From the NCBI GenBank assembly GCA_013399015.1, contig VWZX01007400.1, positions 51,164-115,163 on the forward strand: 64,000 nt of DNA. Direction: 5' to 3'. The position numbers and the translations under genes were made by a program. The notes beneath the pieces were generated by a model. The model saw only the letters and a list, made by a program, of their open reading frames with translations, searched no databases and was not told the origin of the DNA. How positions within the stretch are numbered: the first letter of the stretch is position 1; each line of letters starts with the position of its first letter. This document shows positions 36,009 through 49,568 of the stretch, piece by piece. The DNA is from Galbula dea. Lineage: Eukaryota; Chordata; Aves; Piciformes; Galbulidae.

Positions 36009-38590
36009 ACAATTATTAAAAGAAACTAGGAAACATCATTCCTCCAGAAAACACTGCACCACAGGATATAAAAAGACAGAAGCGATGATCAGGAGATGAG
36101 ACATTTCTGTGCAAAACTTAACAAGGTAACTCTTTCAAATAGTTGTACCTGGATCCAGGTCCATGGCATTAAAAGAATTAGTATAAAAGGCAGATTTTTC
36201 ACAGGTGGGGTTGGCAAATCACTTCAATGCATCAGTGTAAATTTGTAGCAATAAAAGGTCTATCCCAAAATAAGGAAACTAAACAGGTTCCTAAATCTTT
36301 GTAGGGTTGATCTGTAACCCTTGACAGGTTACTACACCATGAATACACCTTCTTATACCCTTCCCTTTTCCCCTGTAAAAGGAGAAGGATTAAAATCCTC
36401 TAGAATAGTGGAACCAAACATAGACATAGCTCCATGTAATTTTACTTAGAAATGTGTTCCCTACTGCTCTTGATCTGGACAGCCTTTCTTCAGAACAAGG
36501 AGTTGGATGTAACTCCTGCCAGGATAGGGGTGACTTGTGTTAATGGCATTGCACAGGCTCTGATGCTGAGCTAGAGCAGGATGCAGCCCTCAGCTCTCAA
36601 GCTGGCTTTCAGGTCCCATAACTGCCTGGACACGAGAGAAAGAAACTGTTTGGGGGTGAAGTGACTTGCACTGCATGTTTGTATCTGATTGATGTTCATG
36701 CTTTGCCCTTTGAAGTCTAGGAATATTTTGCTAAGATGCATAAATCTTTTATTTCAGCTTAATAAAAGAAAATTCTTTTAATTGAATTATGAAGACAAAC
36801 AGTTTTGAGGAACAAAGTGCACTGGCAATAGTTTTAGTACATCAGTCTCACATTTTTCTTGATTCTGAAGCATTTTGCTCAATAGTTGAAATAATTAAGA
36901 ACAGATTTATTGTTTCCTGCCCTCCATGGCAGAGTAAGAATTGTTGCTGCAAGGTACCTTATTTCATTATCAAAATAAGAGCAATGCAAGCAACATTTAT
37001 AAAACAATGACAGTACTTCAATAATAAGTTTGCCAGTTTAAACATAAGTTAATCCAGAAGGTAGACGTTCTGTATGGAGAAAGTCAATATTTCTCCATAT
37101 GTAGATCTGGCTTAAAACTATTTCTACCTTTCCTAGCCCTGAAAGAGTGCCAGGGGAGCCAGTTTGCCTGCATTTTGCAACCCAGATCCTTTAGAACCAG
37201 CACTGCACCATAGCACGTTGCCCCTTCTGGACTATCTCAATGAATTGGCTGGAAAAGTAACCAGGCAGAAAAGGTTAGGGTTCTTTTCTGACATGTTTTG
37301 TGTATCTCATAGTCATATAACATTAACAGCTATAACAGGGGTATCAGAATATATATGTACGATGCAAGTAAAGTACTTTTTAAATGCAAGACTTTATCCT
37401 TATAATCTGATTTTTGCTCCAGTCCTGTAGTGAATGCTGAATAGACGGAATCAGCTGGTCAGCTGTAATCAGTAGGGATGGAGAGGAAGACAGAGTTGCA
37501 CCAAAATGCAGCTTATTAGGTCCTTTGTTATTTTTGGCTCACCTCACTAGACTTTCTGCTTATTCATTAAGGTTAAGGCTCTGCTTTAGCAAAGCATTCA
37601 AGGCCATTGTAAGAACAAACATATATCTTCATGAATAACTCCTGTTGCAGTTAAATATGTGGTTTGCTGCTTTCCTGAATGGGTGTTTTAACACTTCATT
37701 TTTCTGAATAAACAAAATGGAAGGTAGTAAAACATAGTCATGTACTTCCACAATGATTATGTTGCACAACCCAGATACTAAATTTAATTTAATCTTACCT
37801 GGTGTGCTTAAGTTCCCAGTGACCTAGTGAATAGATCTTCAGATTTTCAGGGAATACTTATTACAGATGTAAAAACCTCAGTACTCATGAGTAAACATTT
37901 CATTTCCATTATTTACTTTAAATGGATATGATTCTTTCTTTGTAGTGCCTATTCATGCAACAAAGTTAAAGTTCAGCTGATTTTGAATTATCCATTAGAA
38001 AAAGGGGGAAAGAGAGATTCTACACTTTTTGTACTCAGTTTGTTCAAATGTAACTTGAAGGACTGACTTTCCAGCTTAGAAGAATACCATTTGCACTGGA
38101 ATAAACTATGGCATGTGTAATACCATAGTGGATTTGAAAAGAAAACTTAGAGGGAAGCAATGACATCCTACCCTTTCTTTTCTATTTTTGAGTATTTATT
38201 TGTTCATGAGAGAGTTTTAGAAAGAAACAATTACTGGATTTCTTTGATGGGCTGTTGAAAGCTTTTTGAAACCCAGGTGTACAATAGCAACTGGTTATTG
38301 ATTCTTTAAAAGATAAGTAAGACCAAACTTCTCTCTGCAAAACTCCTATTGATTTTTCTCAGTGATACCATATTTATCCATGTACTTACTGACTGTCTTC
38401 TATATTCTGCTAATTTCTCTGATCAGAAGTCCCCAGATCACCATGGGAACCTTGTCTAAAATTTCATATATATTATTTTCTGCTTTTTCCTTGGGTATTC
38501 AGGGCATTTTTTTAAGAGAAAGGTGCAGAACCACTTTTAGGAGTGGTTAGTAGTGTGCTATTTTGTAATGTTCAAGATCACAGAATCATT

Positions 38591-38803
38591 GATATTAGGA
38601 GGAAGTTCTTCACTGTTAGGGTGGTTAGACAGTGGAACAGGTTGCCCAGGGAGGTTGTGGAAGCCCCATCCCTGGAAGCTTTTAGGGCCAGGCTGGATGG
38701 GGCCCTGGACAACCTGATCTAGTGGAAGGTGTCCCTGCCAGGCAGGGGGGTTGGAACTAGATGATCTTTAAGGTTCCTTCCAACTGTGACAATTCTATGA
38801 TCC
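38591..38803 (+). mobile_element. CR1 LINE 3' fragment, plus orientation
   Basis: About 210 bases with GGTGGTTAGACAGTGGAACA, GGCCAGGCTGGATGGGGCCC, GGGGGGTTGGAACTAGATGA and a single ATTCTATGAT tail. It has little divergence from the copy at 49238-49568, which is in the opposite orientation. Confidence 0.95.
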
Positions 38804-40795
38804 TTTAGAGCTCCAACAACTCATTGCTATAATGCTAGCTTTTTGTGCTTTTATCCTATAAGACAGGTCCTCTAAAATGCTCCCCATGAAGTTTCTATCA
38901 TGTTCTCTTCAGATAACAAAAGTCCCAAGGACTGATTTTACTTCACTTTTCTTTTACATAGCTTCTTTCACCTGTAGCACTCAAGACGCTTCTCAAAAGA
39001 AACAAATGCATTCCCTATTATACAGGAAGAAAAAAAATCCCAACCAGGTCCATAAATACCTTTTCTCCTCTGTGGGTGGTTTAGCATAAGCCAGTGTTGA
39101 TAGGAAAGTCCCATAGCTGTTTAGCATGTCTTGAGCCTGAGTTGATGCACATCCCTTTACTGGAGATAGGAACTACCTCCCAGCTCCCTGACTTAGGCTA
39201 TTCTTTCTCCATACCTGAGCCTATTTTAAAGGGTTCTTTACAGTAATTAAATTTAAAAATGAGGATTTACTTAGAGTTGCCCCAGCTGAAAAAGAATAGC
39301 TGAAAAATGTCCAAGACATGAGCAGTTCTATTGTTTCACAAACAGTTATAACCCCAAATTGTTCTGTGCATATAATGAGATTTTAAATGTTTCATGACTT
39401 CTGAACTAGCTTCTCAACTCCCATTGCAAGTGAACACACAGATGAGGACATTCATAGAACATCTCCTGTTAAAAATTCCTGTTGGCTATGCCTTGTGCCC
39501 CGGCACTCCCCATGTTTGTATACTAACTGATGAACACGTGCCCCATCATAAATTAATGCTTCCTTGTCTCCAGTAATTCTGTAGCTGGCAAGCAAGGAAA
39601 ACAGGAGAGACTAAACAGGATTAGCAGAATATCAAACCATCCTCTTTAATGTTCACTTATATATTCACTTCTTTTTGTCTCCAAGTAACTTTTTTGCCAT
39701 TCATGCTTGATTGACTATATAAGGACAGGGCTGGGAGCTAGCATAGTTTATTCATTATCTTAAAGGTTTTTGTAGTGGATGCTGTTGTTAATCAGACTTT
39801 CAACAGGAGAGATATGAGATTGTCCATGCCATTCAGAAAACTAATGCTTGAGGGGGATCACCTAGGCAAATGCAACTTATGCCAGCAGGTCAGCTAATCT
39901 AATTGATAATAGTCCAATTAATTTGGAATCGGATGTTATCAGCCTGCAGCACTGGATCATCATCTTAAAACCATTCTCATTATGCAAATACTTCATTCAG
40001 TTGGGATGGTAGCAAATGCACACTATTAATAACAAAATTAAATGGAAGTATGTAAATTGGAGAGATTTATTATTGTTTATATAAAAGGAAGAAGTATTTT
40101 AGTTCCAGCATCTTTCAACCAAGTCTGTATATGAGCACCTGAAGAAGTTACATGAGTGCAAGATAATGAGTTGGCTGTTGAAATTAAGGATTATTATTTA
40201 CTTCAAAAGTCAGGAAGTAGAAACATGAATTGTGTTCCCTTTCTCAGCTGCAAAAGAATCCCTGTCAGTCTTACTAAACCAGCACAGTTACAGTGCCTCT
40301 CTGAACAATGTCTGGGTCATTGTGAACATCCTGCATGGAATGTGGCAGAGACAGCAGGATGCAAGTCATTTGGGGGGATGCTAGATTCTTAGTCTGTATG
40401 AGCTTAGTCAAGGGAGAGTTTCTAGGTCATTTTACACAGCTAACTTCTCAGGAAGTGCTCAGAGGAGACCTTTAGGCACTTGCTAAATTTTACAGCTGAA
40501 AACTGAAGAGCCCTTGACACTCTGCTACCCAAGCAGTTCCTGCAGATTGTTATCACGGACCTTGGCCTATAATTTCTTCCTGTATTGCACTTCCAGCATA
40601 GCTCTGTAAGATTTTACCTTTGGAGCTGCAGACAATGCTCTGCTATAGTTTATGTTCTATATAGCAATTTAATGAAATGTTAAACAAGCCAATATTATCC
40701 AATATTTAAAGTAGAAAGTAAATGTGTAGTGATGCTCTTCTGTGCTCTGTCTGTTAGAGCTGACATCAGCCATGGGTGTGGCCCACAATATTTTC
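38804..40795. other. Unique sequence with a possible conserved element
   Basis: No gene or repeat recognised. See the element at 39840-40010. Confidence 0.5.
39840..40010. promoter_or_regulatory. Possible conserved non-coding element with homeodomain and octamer sites
   Basis: Contains an inverted pair TAATTG (39900-39905) and CAATTA (39915-39920), further TAATC and GGATTA/TAATCC-like cores, and a perfect ATGCAAAT octamer (39982-39989), all within 170 repeat-free bases. Such grouping is common in enhancers bound by POU and homeodomain proteins. Conservation cannot be shown from one sequence. Confidence 0.25.
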
Positions 40796-41240
40796 TAGAA
40801 TCATAGAATCAGTATGGTTGGAAAAGACCTCTGAGATCCTTGAGTCCAGCTGTCCACCTAATACTACCATGCCCACCACTAAATCATGTCCCCAAGCACC
40901 ATATCTACATGTTTTTTGAACTCTTCCAGGGATGGTGGTTCCACCACCTCCCTGGGCAGCCTGGGCCAATGCCTGATAACCCTCTCAGGGAAGAAATTCT
41001 TCCTAATATCTAATCTGAGCCTCCCCTGGTGTTACTTGGGGCCATTTCCTTTAGTCCTATTACTCATTACCTGGGAGAAGAGACCTAGCCCCACCTCACC
41101 ACCACCTCCTTTCAGGTAGTTGTAGAGAGTGAAAAGGTCTCCCCTGAGCCTCCTCTTCTCCAGACTAAACAACTCCAGTTCCGAAGAGTCTCCTCATAAC
41201 ACTTGTGCTCTAAACCCTTCACCAACTTTGTTGCCCCTTT
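40796..41240 (-). mobile_element. CR1 LINE 3' fragment, minus orientation
   Basis: About 445 bases. It has a TAGAATCATAGAATCAGTAT tail, the TCCCTGGGCAGCCTGGGCCA block, and the CTCCTCTTCTCCAGACTAAA block from the ORF2 C-terminal region. It is of the same group as the fragment at 9346 and the plus copy at 57641. Confidence 0.94.
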
Positions 41241-44200
41241 TTCTCTTTCAGTGTGGGAAGACTTTTGGTCAAGGGAGCTCAGATTTTTTGATTGATTGAT
41301 TACTTGATTGGCTTCATGCTCCTAATATGTTGTCTTCAATTCTTCATATTGATTGAACATCTTGGAAAAATCCTGACTGAGTTGGGGTAAACTGAGTCAT
41401 AGATTCCAAAATTATTTGCTGCTATTGTAAAACCAAAAGACACTTACTCCTGTTTGGCAGTTTCTGCTCAAAATAGGCGTTTGCTTTGAAGGTGCTAGAC
41501 TGCTGCAGATGAAGACATGAAGGGTTAGGCTCAGAACTGCTTTATTTGAAAAAGGTTAAGTCCACATTTTAGTCAATATGAAATCAGTCTCTGGTCCCAT
41601 AAACCTAAAAGGGTTGTCATAAAGTGATCTTGCAGCTGCAATAATCTTGTAGTTATTTTATAACTACTCCAGTGCCAGAAAATGAACACTGGGAAAGAAA
41701 TAGATAAGAGGTAATGTTTTTATAGTAAAGCTGGGATTTGGCCCAAGTACCCTCTTTGACTTGGCTTCAAAACCAAGGGAGTATGGTAATAAAAATTTGT
41801 TGAAGAGATGGATGGAAGGGAAGAAGGAGGAAAGTAGTTCTAGACTTAACACCTATGAATTCATATACTTTGTGCAAGACTTACTTTATATCTCCCTGCT
41901 CTTTCTAGGCTGTATCTGCTCTCAGATCAGTACTCTGGAGAAACAGGTGAAACCTGCAAAGAAACCAAGTCCAGGTGAACCAGCTGGAGAGAGCCAGTCT
42001 GTGCTTAGGACTTCTCAGAGTGGTACTGTGCTAGGAGATATCCATGGACTAAATTCTACTCCCTGCTCTTTCTTCAGAGGCTCCCAGATGAGAAGCAGCA
42101 GAAAGGAAGAAGCTCTTGTGCAGATTGCCACCACTAGAAAGCCCCTGCTCTACAGAAGACACTATTTGTGACAGAGGTTTCTCCTTCTCAGTCCAAAGTA
42201 AATTTTGCTGCACTCCCTGCAGTTGGATTTGTTCAGTCTTTCTCCCAAATATAGCTGTAGTTCTGTCCTCCTGTTGTGAATTAACATTATACTTTTACAG
42301 AGATGACTAATTCTGGTAATGATTTATCAGCTTTTCTCCCAAGTAACAAATGACTTAGGGTCCTCCTCTTCTGCTCTGAAGAGATTGGCCACCCATGTCT
42401 TTTTCATGGGTCATCCTAACAGAGCATGATGTGACTTATGAATATCATTCTGAAATCTTAGTGTATTAATAGAACATTGTTTTCAAGACATTTTCTGCTT
42501 TGTCCTGAAGAGTATCATTGCTGTGCACTGCTCTTTTCATACATCAGTAAATTCTTCCTCAGATCATCATGTTTGCTTGCTTAAAATATAATTGTCACTT
42601 AGCATGTTTTGGATAGGTAATAAATGAATGGATTGCTGAAAGGAAGAATTTTTATTTGATCAAGGAATCTAAAGAAACTAGGTTTTCATATTCCTAAACT
42701 CATGATTTTTTTCAGCTGTAGCATGTCAGCATCTGCACATAAAAGCTGAACAATGCTGCTCTTCCAAAGGGAAGGGAAGAGTCTACTGAAATGTTTATAC
42801 AACAAATCCACATCTTTCCATTGCTGTCTTGATGAAAAGAGCACCAGTATTTAAAGCTTAATTTAACATTTTATCTTAAAGTTTCTGGCAAATTATACTG
42901 GTCTGGATAATTTCAGGGTAAAGTGTGATCAGGATTGTAGAAGAAAAAAGAAATTCTGTGGTTTTCTGAAACTAGTGGAATTTTTGATTGTGTTTTTCTT
43001 TTTTCCTCCTTAAACTAGTGGTTCTCATCGTGCACTCAAGGATCTGCATTCATATATGACCTTGTACTCCATCTAAGGTCTGGGACACTTTTAAATGCAT
43101 TTTGGCAGTGGAACAGGGACCTCCTCCAGCAACCCCCCCTGGGGCATCTCAGGCTCAGTATTTATTCTCTAATTGCTGCTGTTCTGGAGCTATATCATTA
43201 AGGCTATTTAAAGCTATAGTTGTTTATAGTGATCTTGGCCTCATGGTACCTAATTCAGTCCTTAGCCATGTGAATTTTTCCAGGTATTATTAGAATAAGC
43301 TGCAGGGGAGGAAAAAACAGATCGAATGCTCTGAGATTCCCATCAAACCACACACCCTTGCTCTCTCATGGATCTCCATTTTCATGGGATGCAAAATATG
43401 TAAAAGTCATAGAAGTTTTCATATATATATATATCTCACTTGGGCTTGATATAGGCTGTTATTATGATTTATGTGTTATTTGTTTTGCACTAACAGGGTG
43501 TTTGACTGTTTGCAAACAAGAAGGATGATGTTGCCATCTTACCTGCTTACTCAGTTAACACAGGGAAGCAGGACACATAATGAGGTGTTTGTAGACTTGG
43601 GATACTACTGAATTATTTGTCTTATGGCTTGAAGAGGCATAGGGTTTACTTTCCCGATTACTACCAATTAGTAACTCAGCTAAAGTGGAGGTGCTGCTGT
43701 CAAATTGCTAAAATTTCTCTCAAAATTACTTCCTGGGGCAGGCTCCCACCTGAGAAGGAATTAGATTTTTCAAGCTTTTATATGAGTAAGTCAAGAAACA
43801 ACTGCTAAGCTAACTGGCATGTTAACTCAATGACATTGCATTTTAAACTATCTTCATGGGGTTTATATCCTTTCATTGTAGCTGGTTTGCTATAGTGTTA
43901 TAGAAGCACAGCTTATCAGAATATAAGGTTCAGTGTGCCTGCTGCTAGAAAAAAAGGCCCAAAGTGCTAATCAGTTCCCCTGTAACAGATCTCTAATGCT
44001 CAAATAAGGCAGAGTTAAAATACCTAGGCCCCTAAAATAAGTCCTAGTTCTGGTGGATAGTATAATAACAACTTCAGAGATGAAATATCTTGATATACTT
44101 TCATATTAATTTTTCCATCTCTTCTTGTTGTACAGCAGGCTCATGATTGTTCATAAAGACTTAGGTAGAAGCTAATTACAAACTATTAAGAAGCTCCCCA

Positions 44201-45677
44201 ATAGATCTAAAATATATGATAGAACTTAGAATAGTTTAAAGCAGCACTTTTCTATGATTTGATGTGTGATTGACTATTGAAACCATGGTCACTCTGTTTC
44301 TTGCTGACCTTACAAAAGCAGAGATATTCTTTCTCTTTCAGTATATTAAAGAAAAAGCAATTGTACTGATAGCTATATGCCATTACTCACAGAACAGAAC
44401 AAGGCAGAGCTCGACCTTCCTTTGTAGTGATGTAGTCCCCTGAAATTAATGATAGTGCCAGTGAGCAATTGAGGTCAACATGTGATCAATAGATAATTAT
44501 TTCAAAACCCCTCCCCATTCCATGTTCTCAGGTAGTTTTTCTTCCATCTAAAGTCAAACATAGTTTCTACCATTGTAGATGAGCTGCAGAGATGGGAACA
44601 AATCCAGTTATGATAGAGTATTGCTTTAATAGATTTTCCCATAGTCTTGAGATAACTGTATGCAGCATCTTCATAACTCATTCCTTCAATGACTTCTTTT
44701 TCCAACCAACTGATCCTTCAGGTTACCATTTTTAATAGAAGAAGAATCCATCAGGAGCCAGAGCACCAAGTCCCACATGTGAAGGGCCAAGACTTTCAGT
44801 CTAGATGCCTGATAGTCCAGTGCTGGTTTATGCAGTAATTGCCTCTCAATATTAAATTCAGCTGAGGGCATCCTCTGCTATTAATATCAGATATTTATGG
44901 CCTCAGACTTTTTAATAATTTAACCAAATTAAAATGTGAAAGGTGGTGTTAGATGAAGGCAATGCACCTTCATTTGTGTTTCTAGCTAATCAATTACAGG
45001 GTGCTTCTTCCTTTTTTCTCTGACTGTTAGTGACTGCCATATTAAATAAAGTCTTAAACAGCTTGGTAGGACACTCACTGGTCTCTAGCAGACAGGCCGA
45101 GTGTCTGCCAGCTCCTTTGCTATTACATCTTAAGGTCTGCAACCGTCTGAAGAGCTGGGTGATTGCATATAGCACTGGCAAGCAGCCTCTACCCCCTCCA
45201 AACCTCAATTAAAACTGCTGCCACAGAGCTAAGAAAGCACAAGCTGCAGCTTTATTGTATGCAAGCATCAATGACAGTCATTTCTTAAAATGATATAGCA
45301 CTACAGTTTTGGGTAGGCCTCACAGAGATTCTTCTGCTTGCAACTGGTTAATGAACTGCTGACAATCTTTCCCAACACCTTTCTTATTTGATGGTATTTG
45401 CCAGATAATTTACATTAATACTTTTCAGTCTAAAGGTTGTGTCCAGCAGTTTCTTGATGAAACCAATGTTTGAAATTACAGCTACATTTATTAGGTAGAA
45501 TTGTAACAGAGGCCACATGGCTGGGGTTTCTTTCTTGGTAGGAAAAGTGTGGCTCTCAGGAGGGAAAAGGAGCATCTTTGAAGGACAGTTCATCCACCTC
45601 TATATTGGTATGGGATGAATCACCCACTGAAAGTGCCTATTGACTACTAAAGGAGCCTGAATGATTGACTAATCTAG
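41241..45677. other. Unique AT-rich sequence
   Basis: About 4.4 kb with no recognised gene. The longest frame is a 136-codon plus frame (41761-42171), discussed under findings. A short (TA)n lies near 43421-43434. Confidence 0.5.
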
Positions 45678-45877
45678 ACTGGAACAGGTTGCCCAGAGAG
45701 GTTGTGGCTGCCCCATCCCTGGCTGTATACAAGGTCAGTTTGGATGTGGCCCTGGGCAGCTTGGTCTAGTGAGTGGCATCCCTGCCCATGGCAGGGGGGT
45801 TGGAGCTAGATGATCTTTAAGATCCTTTCCAACCCAAACCATTCTATGATCCATGATCTATGATTAATGATTCTATG
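45678..45877 (+). mobile_element. CR1 LINE 3' fragment, plus orientation
   Basis: About 200 bases from CTGGAACAGGTTGCCCAGAG to a decayed octamer tail (CTATGATCCATGATCTATGA). Same subfamily as 12444-12643. Confidence 0.94.
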
Positions 45878-48800
45878 CACTGGGGTAAGCAATAAAACTC
45901 CAGCCATGCCTCCTACTTGGATATGGACTAAGAATATGGGCACTGTTTCTGCTTCTCAGTAGTAAGTCAGTCTCATTTGTTGAATGCTACTTTCCCCCCC
46001 TACCCCAGAGAGACCTCATTTTGATTGTCTGCTGTACTTGTTCAGGAAGAACTCCTTTAATTGTTTCCAGTGCCAAACTGACCTTTATATTGTGTTTATT
46101 GTCTTGTCTGTCTGCTATGGTACTTACTCTTATCTGCTGTATCTGTATTATGAGAAAGATCCAGTTGCTTCCTTTGGGAATCTTTCTTTTCATGCTTTTC
46201 TTGGTAAACACACCCTCTGAATAAATAAGCACTCAGTCTTTTGAGATTAGTTATAAATTCCTCCTAAAAAAATGCTTTTTCCTGTAAATAACTCTGTGAC
46301 CTAACCTTCTCCCAAAAAAATGCTTCAAAAGAATCTTCCATGCTTCATGTGTGATGAGAGAATGACCCTTTGGAAGTGAAAAATTTCACCAAGAACATGT
46401 GATCTACTTTTTAATATTAACATAGCAAAAGATACTTAAATCATCACAGGAATAATAATAATAATGAAAAGAAAAGAAACATGAAAGCTCAACTTTGTCA
46501 TGTGAACAGACTTCAGTTAATTACCTTTCACATTAAAAAAAAAGAAATTTTGAGTTACCAGTAAGAAAGAGGAAAAACCCACATTTTTCATTCCATGGGC
46601 TTTAAAAAGGTCCTTAAATGCTAAACCAGAAGGAAGAAACCAGTGTTAAAAGATTCCTTTGACAAGAGCAGTAAAAGAAAAATAATGTTTTGGTAGTATT
46701 AAAAATTTTAGTTTGTTTGTTTATACAAATATACAATTTTATTTTATTACATATTACCCATACAAATAGAAGTGTATAATGACAGCCAACAAAATGAGGG
46801 TGTAATTTAATCAATTAAGTGATGACAGTAGCAGATTGAAGCAGAGATGATCAATCTATTTACTTTGTGCCTGTTTAGCATTCATATTGCTTCTGTTCAG
46901 AGCAATATTTCCCAGGCTAGGATCTTACTGGATTGAAATATGGGAAGGAAATTCCACAAGTGCAAAGTTTTAGAGTAGATTTCCATTGCTCTTGTTTCCA
47001 TTCTGTCTGACACCACTGTTCTGAGAAACAGAAGGGGTAATTCAGACCTTAATCACCAGGTGAAAATGAGGAGTTGAGAAAATGAGAGACAATATGAGAA
47101 AATGACCCAAGTTCTGTCAAAGCTCAGGAGAGGGACACATTATGGCGAACTGTTCCAAGAGGGGGTGTGGGATGCTGAGCTGAATTGCTCTCTGGTAACC
47201 ATCTCTAATTTCATTTCCTACCTCGCATTGTGATCCAGGAAGTCTGTTCTCCAGCATGAGTAATTTTGTCACATTCCAGATCTGAAATGAATAAAGCTAT
47301 TAACATTTCTGCTGGGCTCTAGTTTTGCCATATCTTGCAAATGTCTGGGTTTTTTCATCTGTTGGCATTGTCAGGAGCAACAGCTGACGATGTAAGAATA
47401 TATATATACCCATTACCAATGTAGAAAAAAACAATAGTGACCATAACTCACTTCATAATAAGAACTCATTCCAGTTGAAGGTTTCTTCAAATGTAATTTT
47501 AATCAGAGCAGGAGCTCAGGAAGAGTGCTTTATTATTGGCTGCTGCAGTGAAGATGAGTTGTCTATGTTAACAGAGCCATTCCATAAAGGTTTATGAATG
47601 AAATTTACTTTATGGGGTTTTGGCTGGATCTGAACATCAGAAGCTTTTGTGTTTTTTTGGCTCAAATTCAAGGGAAAGCCTGCTTCAGGAAGGCATTAGA
47701 ACTCATGCAAGAAAAATAAAATAAGCTAGCCTAACTTCTCAGATTCTATCTTGGAAGGATGCTTTCTTAGAAGTGGAAAACTACATGAAAAGGTAAAACC
47801 AAACTCAGTCATTTCTGATTAAAACCAACCTTCTCAAACATTCCACATGTGTATATAATACATATATATTCAATCAAATATTTAATAGTATTAATTACCT
47901 TTTAAAAATATCATGATACTATGAATAATACTACAAAGCTTAGTGCTTTGGAGATATCAGCTTAAGCATAACTCTGTATCTTCCTGAGAACTCCTGCCAC
48001 CACCCAACCCCCCCCCCCAAAAAAAAAAAAGCTGGTAATTGGATGAAGTACCTAGAAATTAGCCACTTGTAGCTACAGTTTTTGTTTATTAATCCTCAAA
48101 TAGTAACACTGGATGCACATGGATGCTGGCAAACGTGATTTAGGTTGGCATATTCATACCTGTCAACTGTTTATGTCCACATCAACTACCCAAAGGTAGA
48201 CAATTGCATCAATATAGCCCTAAGTGCACCTTAACTGGATCTAAATACCTTGAGACCTTCTAGGCCTATCCTACACAGTATTCCTGTTTCCATAACAAAA
48301 CAGAACTGTGCACAATTGTATTTCCTAAGCAGTCAGAATACTCCCTTGTTACAAGCATTCAGTTCTTACAAAGGGCTGACTTAATGTCTGTATCAGGTTT
48401 AAAAATCACTTACACAGAAAGGGGATATCTTTTCCATGGTCAAATGCTAATGTCAGGCTTCTAGTTTTATTCTTGGATGAGGAAATTGCCTAAGCTGAAT
48501 GAAACCTGTTAAGAAGCCAAAGCCATTGTCTAAGTGGAGAATGTTTTACAGAAGAAAGTGAAGGTAATGTCACCTCTTCACAACAGTCAAAAATCAAATA
48601 GCTTACACAACTTCTAGGTATTTCACAAGCAAGCTGAATACAATTCCTGATCTCAGATCACAAAAGATGTAGATCAAGCTGTTGAGATAAAAGTCTGTGA
48701 CAAGTTTTGTCAGTGCTAATGGAGTAATTGATGGGTTTTGGAGAAACTGAGGCAAGTTTTGAGGATTTCTTAATTATAAGACCAGATTAGGTTACATGGA

Positions 48801-49237
48801 AGAGAGAAGAGAAAGTGAAAGTTTTGAACTGTAGTTAAGAGCTTGCTGAGCAGAAGAATTGCTAGAAAAAGAAAAAAATGATTCACTTGGGAAGAAATTA
48901 AGTTCAGTTTTACCAGGTTAGGACTGAAATGATTTCTGAATTCTACAGAAGAAATTCCAGGCTGAATATTTTGATGGTGTGTCCAAACCTAACTGAAAAA
49001 GAAGAGGAATCAGCTGCCTTGGTAGGTGACGGGTGAAGATGTTGTACCACAAGCAGGTATCTGCTGAAGCAAGGTGGAAGCAAAGCACAGTATTCTATAT
49101 ATTTAATAAACAATCATGTTACTCCTAGGAGTTCCTTAAAGATGTGTTCACACATTCTGTGTTTCTACAGGTTGGGTGGTTGGGGTTTTTTTCTCTATGG
49201 TCTCTTTTTGTAATAGCAGATTGGTTTGGGTCACAAA
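45878..49237. other. Unique AT-rich sequence
   Basis: No gene recognised. Short (AAT)n near 46451 and a C/A homopolymer junction near 48008-48030. Three frames around 45984-46232 are open at once, including both strands, which argues against any being a real gene. Confidence 0.5.
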
Positions 49238-49568
49238 TATCACAGAATCATGGAATCGTCAGAGTTGGAAGGGACCTTAAAGATCATCCAGTTCCATCCC
49301 CCCTGCTTGGCAGGGACACCATCCACTAGATCAGGTTGCCCAGGGCCCCATCAAGCCTGGCCTTAAAAGCTTCCAGGGATGAGGCCTCCACAATCTCTCT
49401 GGGCAACCTGTTCCACTGTCTAACCACCCTAACAGTGAAGAACTTCCTCCTAATATCTAACCTAAATCTACCCTCCTCTAGCTTACACCCATTTCCCCTG
49501 GTTCTGTCACTATCTGACCTCCTAAAAAGTCCCTCCCCAGCTTTCTTGTAGGCCCCCTTCAATATATT
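49238..49568 (-). mobile_element. CR1 LINE 3' fragment, minus orientation
   Basis: About 330 bases. The minus frame 49326-49562 still reads through the CR1 ORF2 C-terminus (RTRGNGCKLEEGRFRLDIRR, then RQWNRLPREIVEASSLEAFK) without a stop, so the copy is fairly young. The tail CACAGAATCATGGAATCG sits at 49240. Confidence 0.95.

Larger units (their letters stand above)
31259..38590. other. Long unique AT-rich stretch
   Basis: Over 7 kb without a recognised gene or dispersed repeat. It has a poly-T (35990-36008) and a possible conserved element at 31975-32260. A 105-codon plus frame (35557-35874) and a 104-codon minus frame (31280-31594) show no domain. Confidence 0.5.

Noticed and set aside
45984..46232. 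Possible small membrane protein frames
   Set aside because: Three frames, including both strands, are open over the same bases, with no start or splice evidence favouring any.
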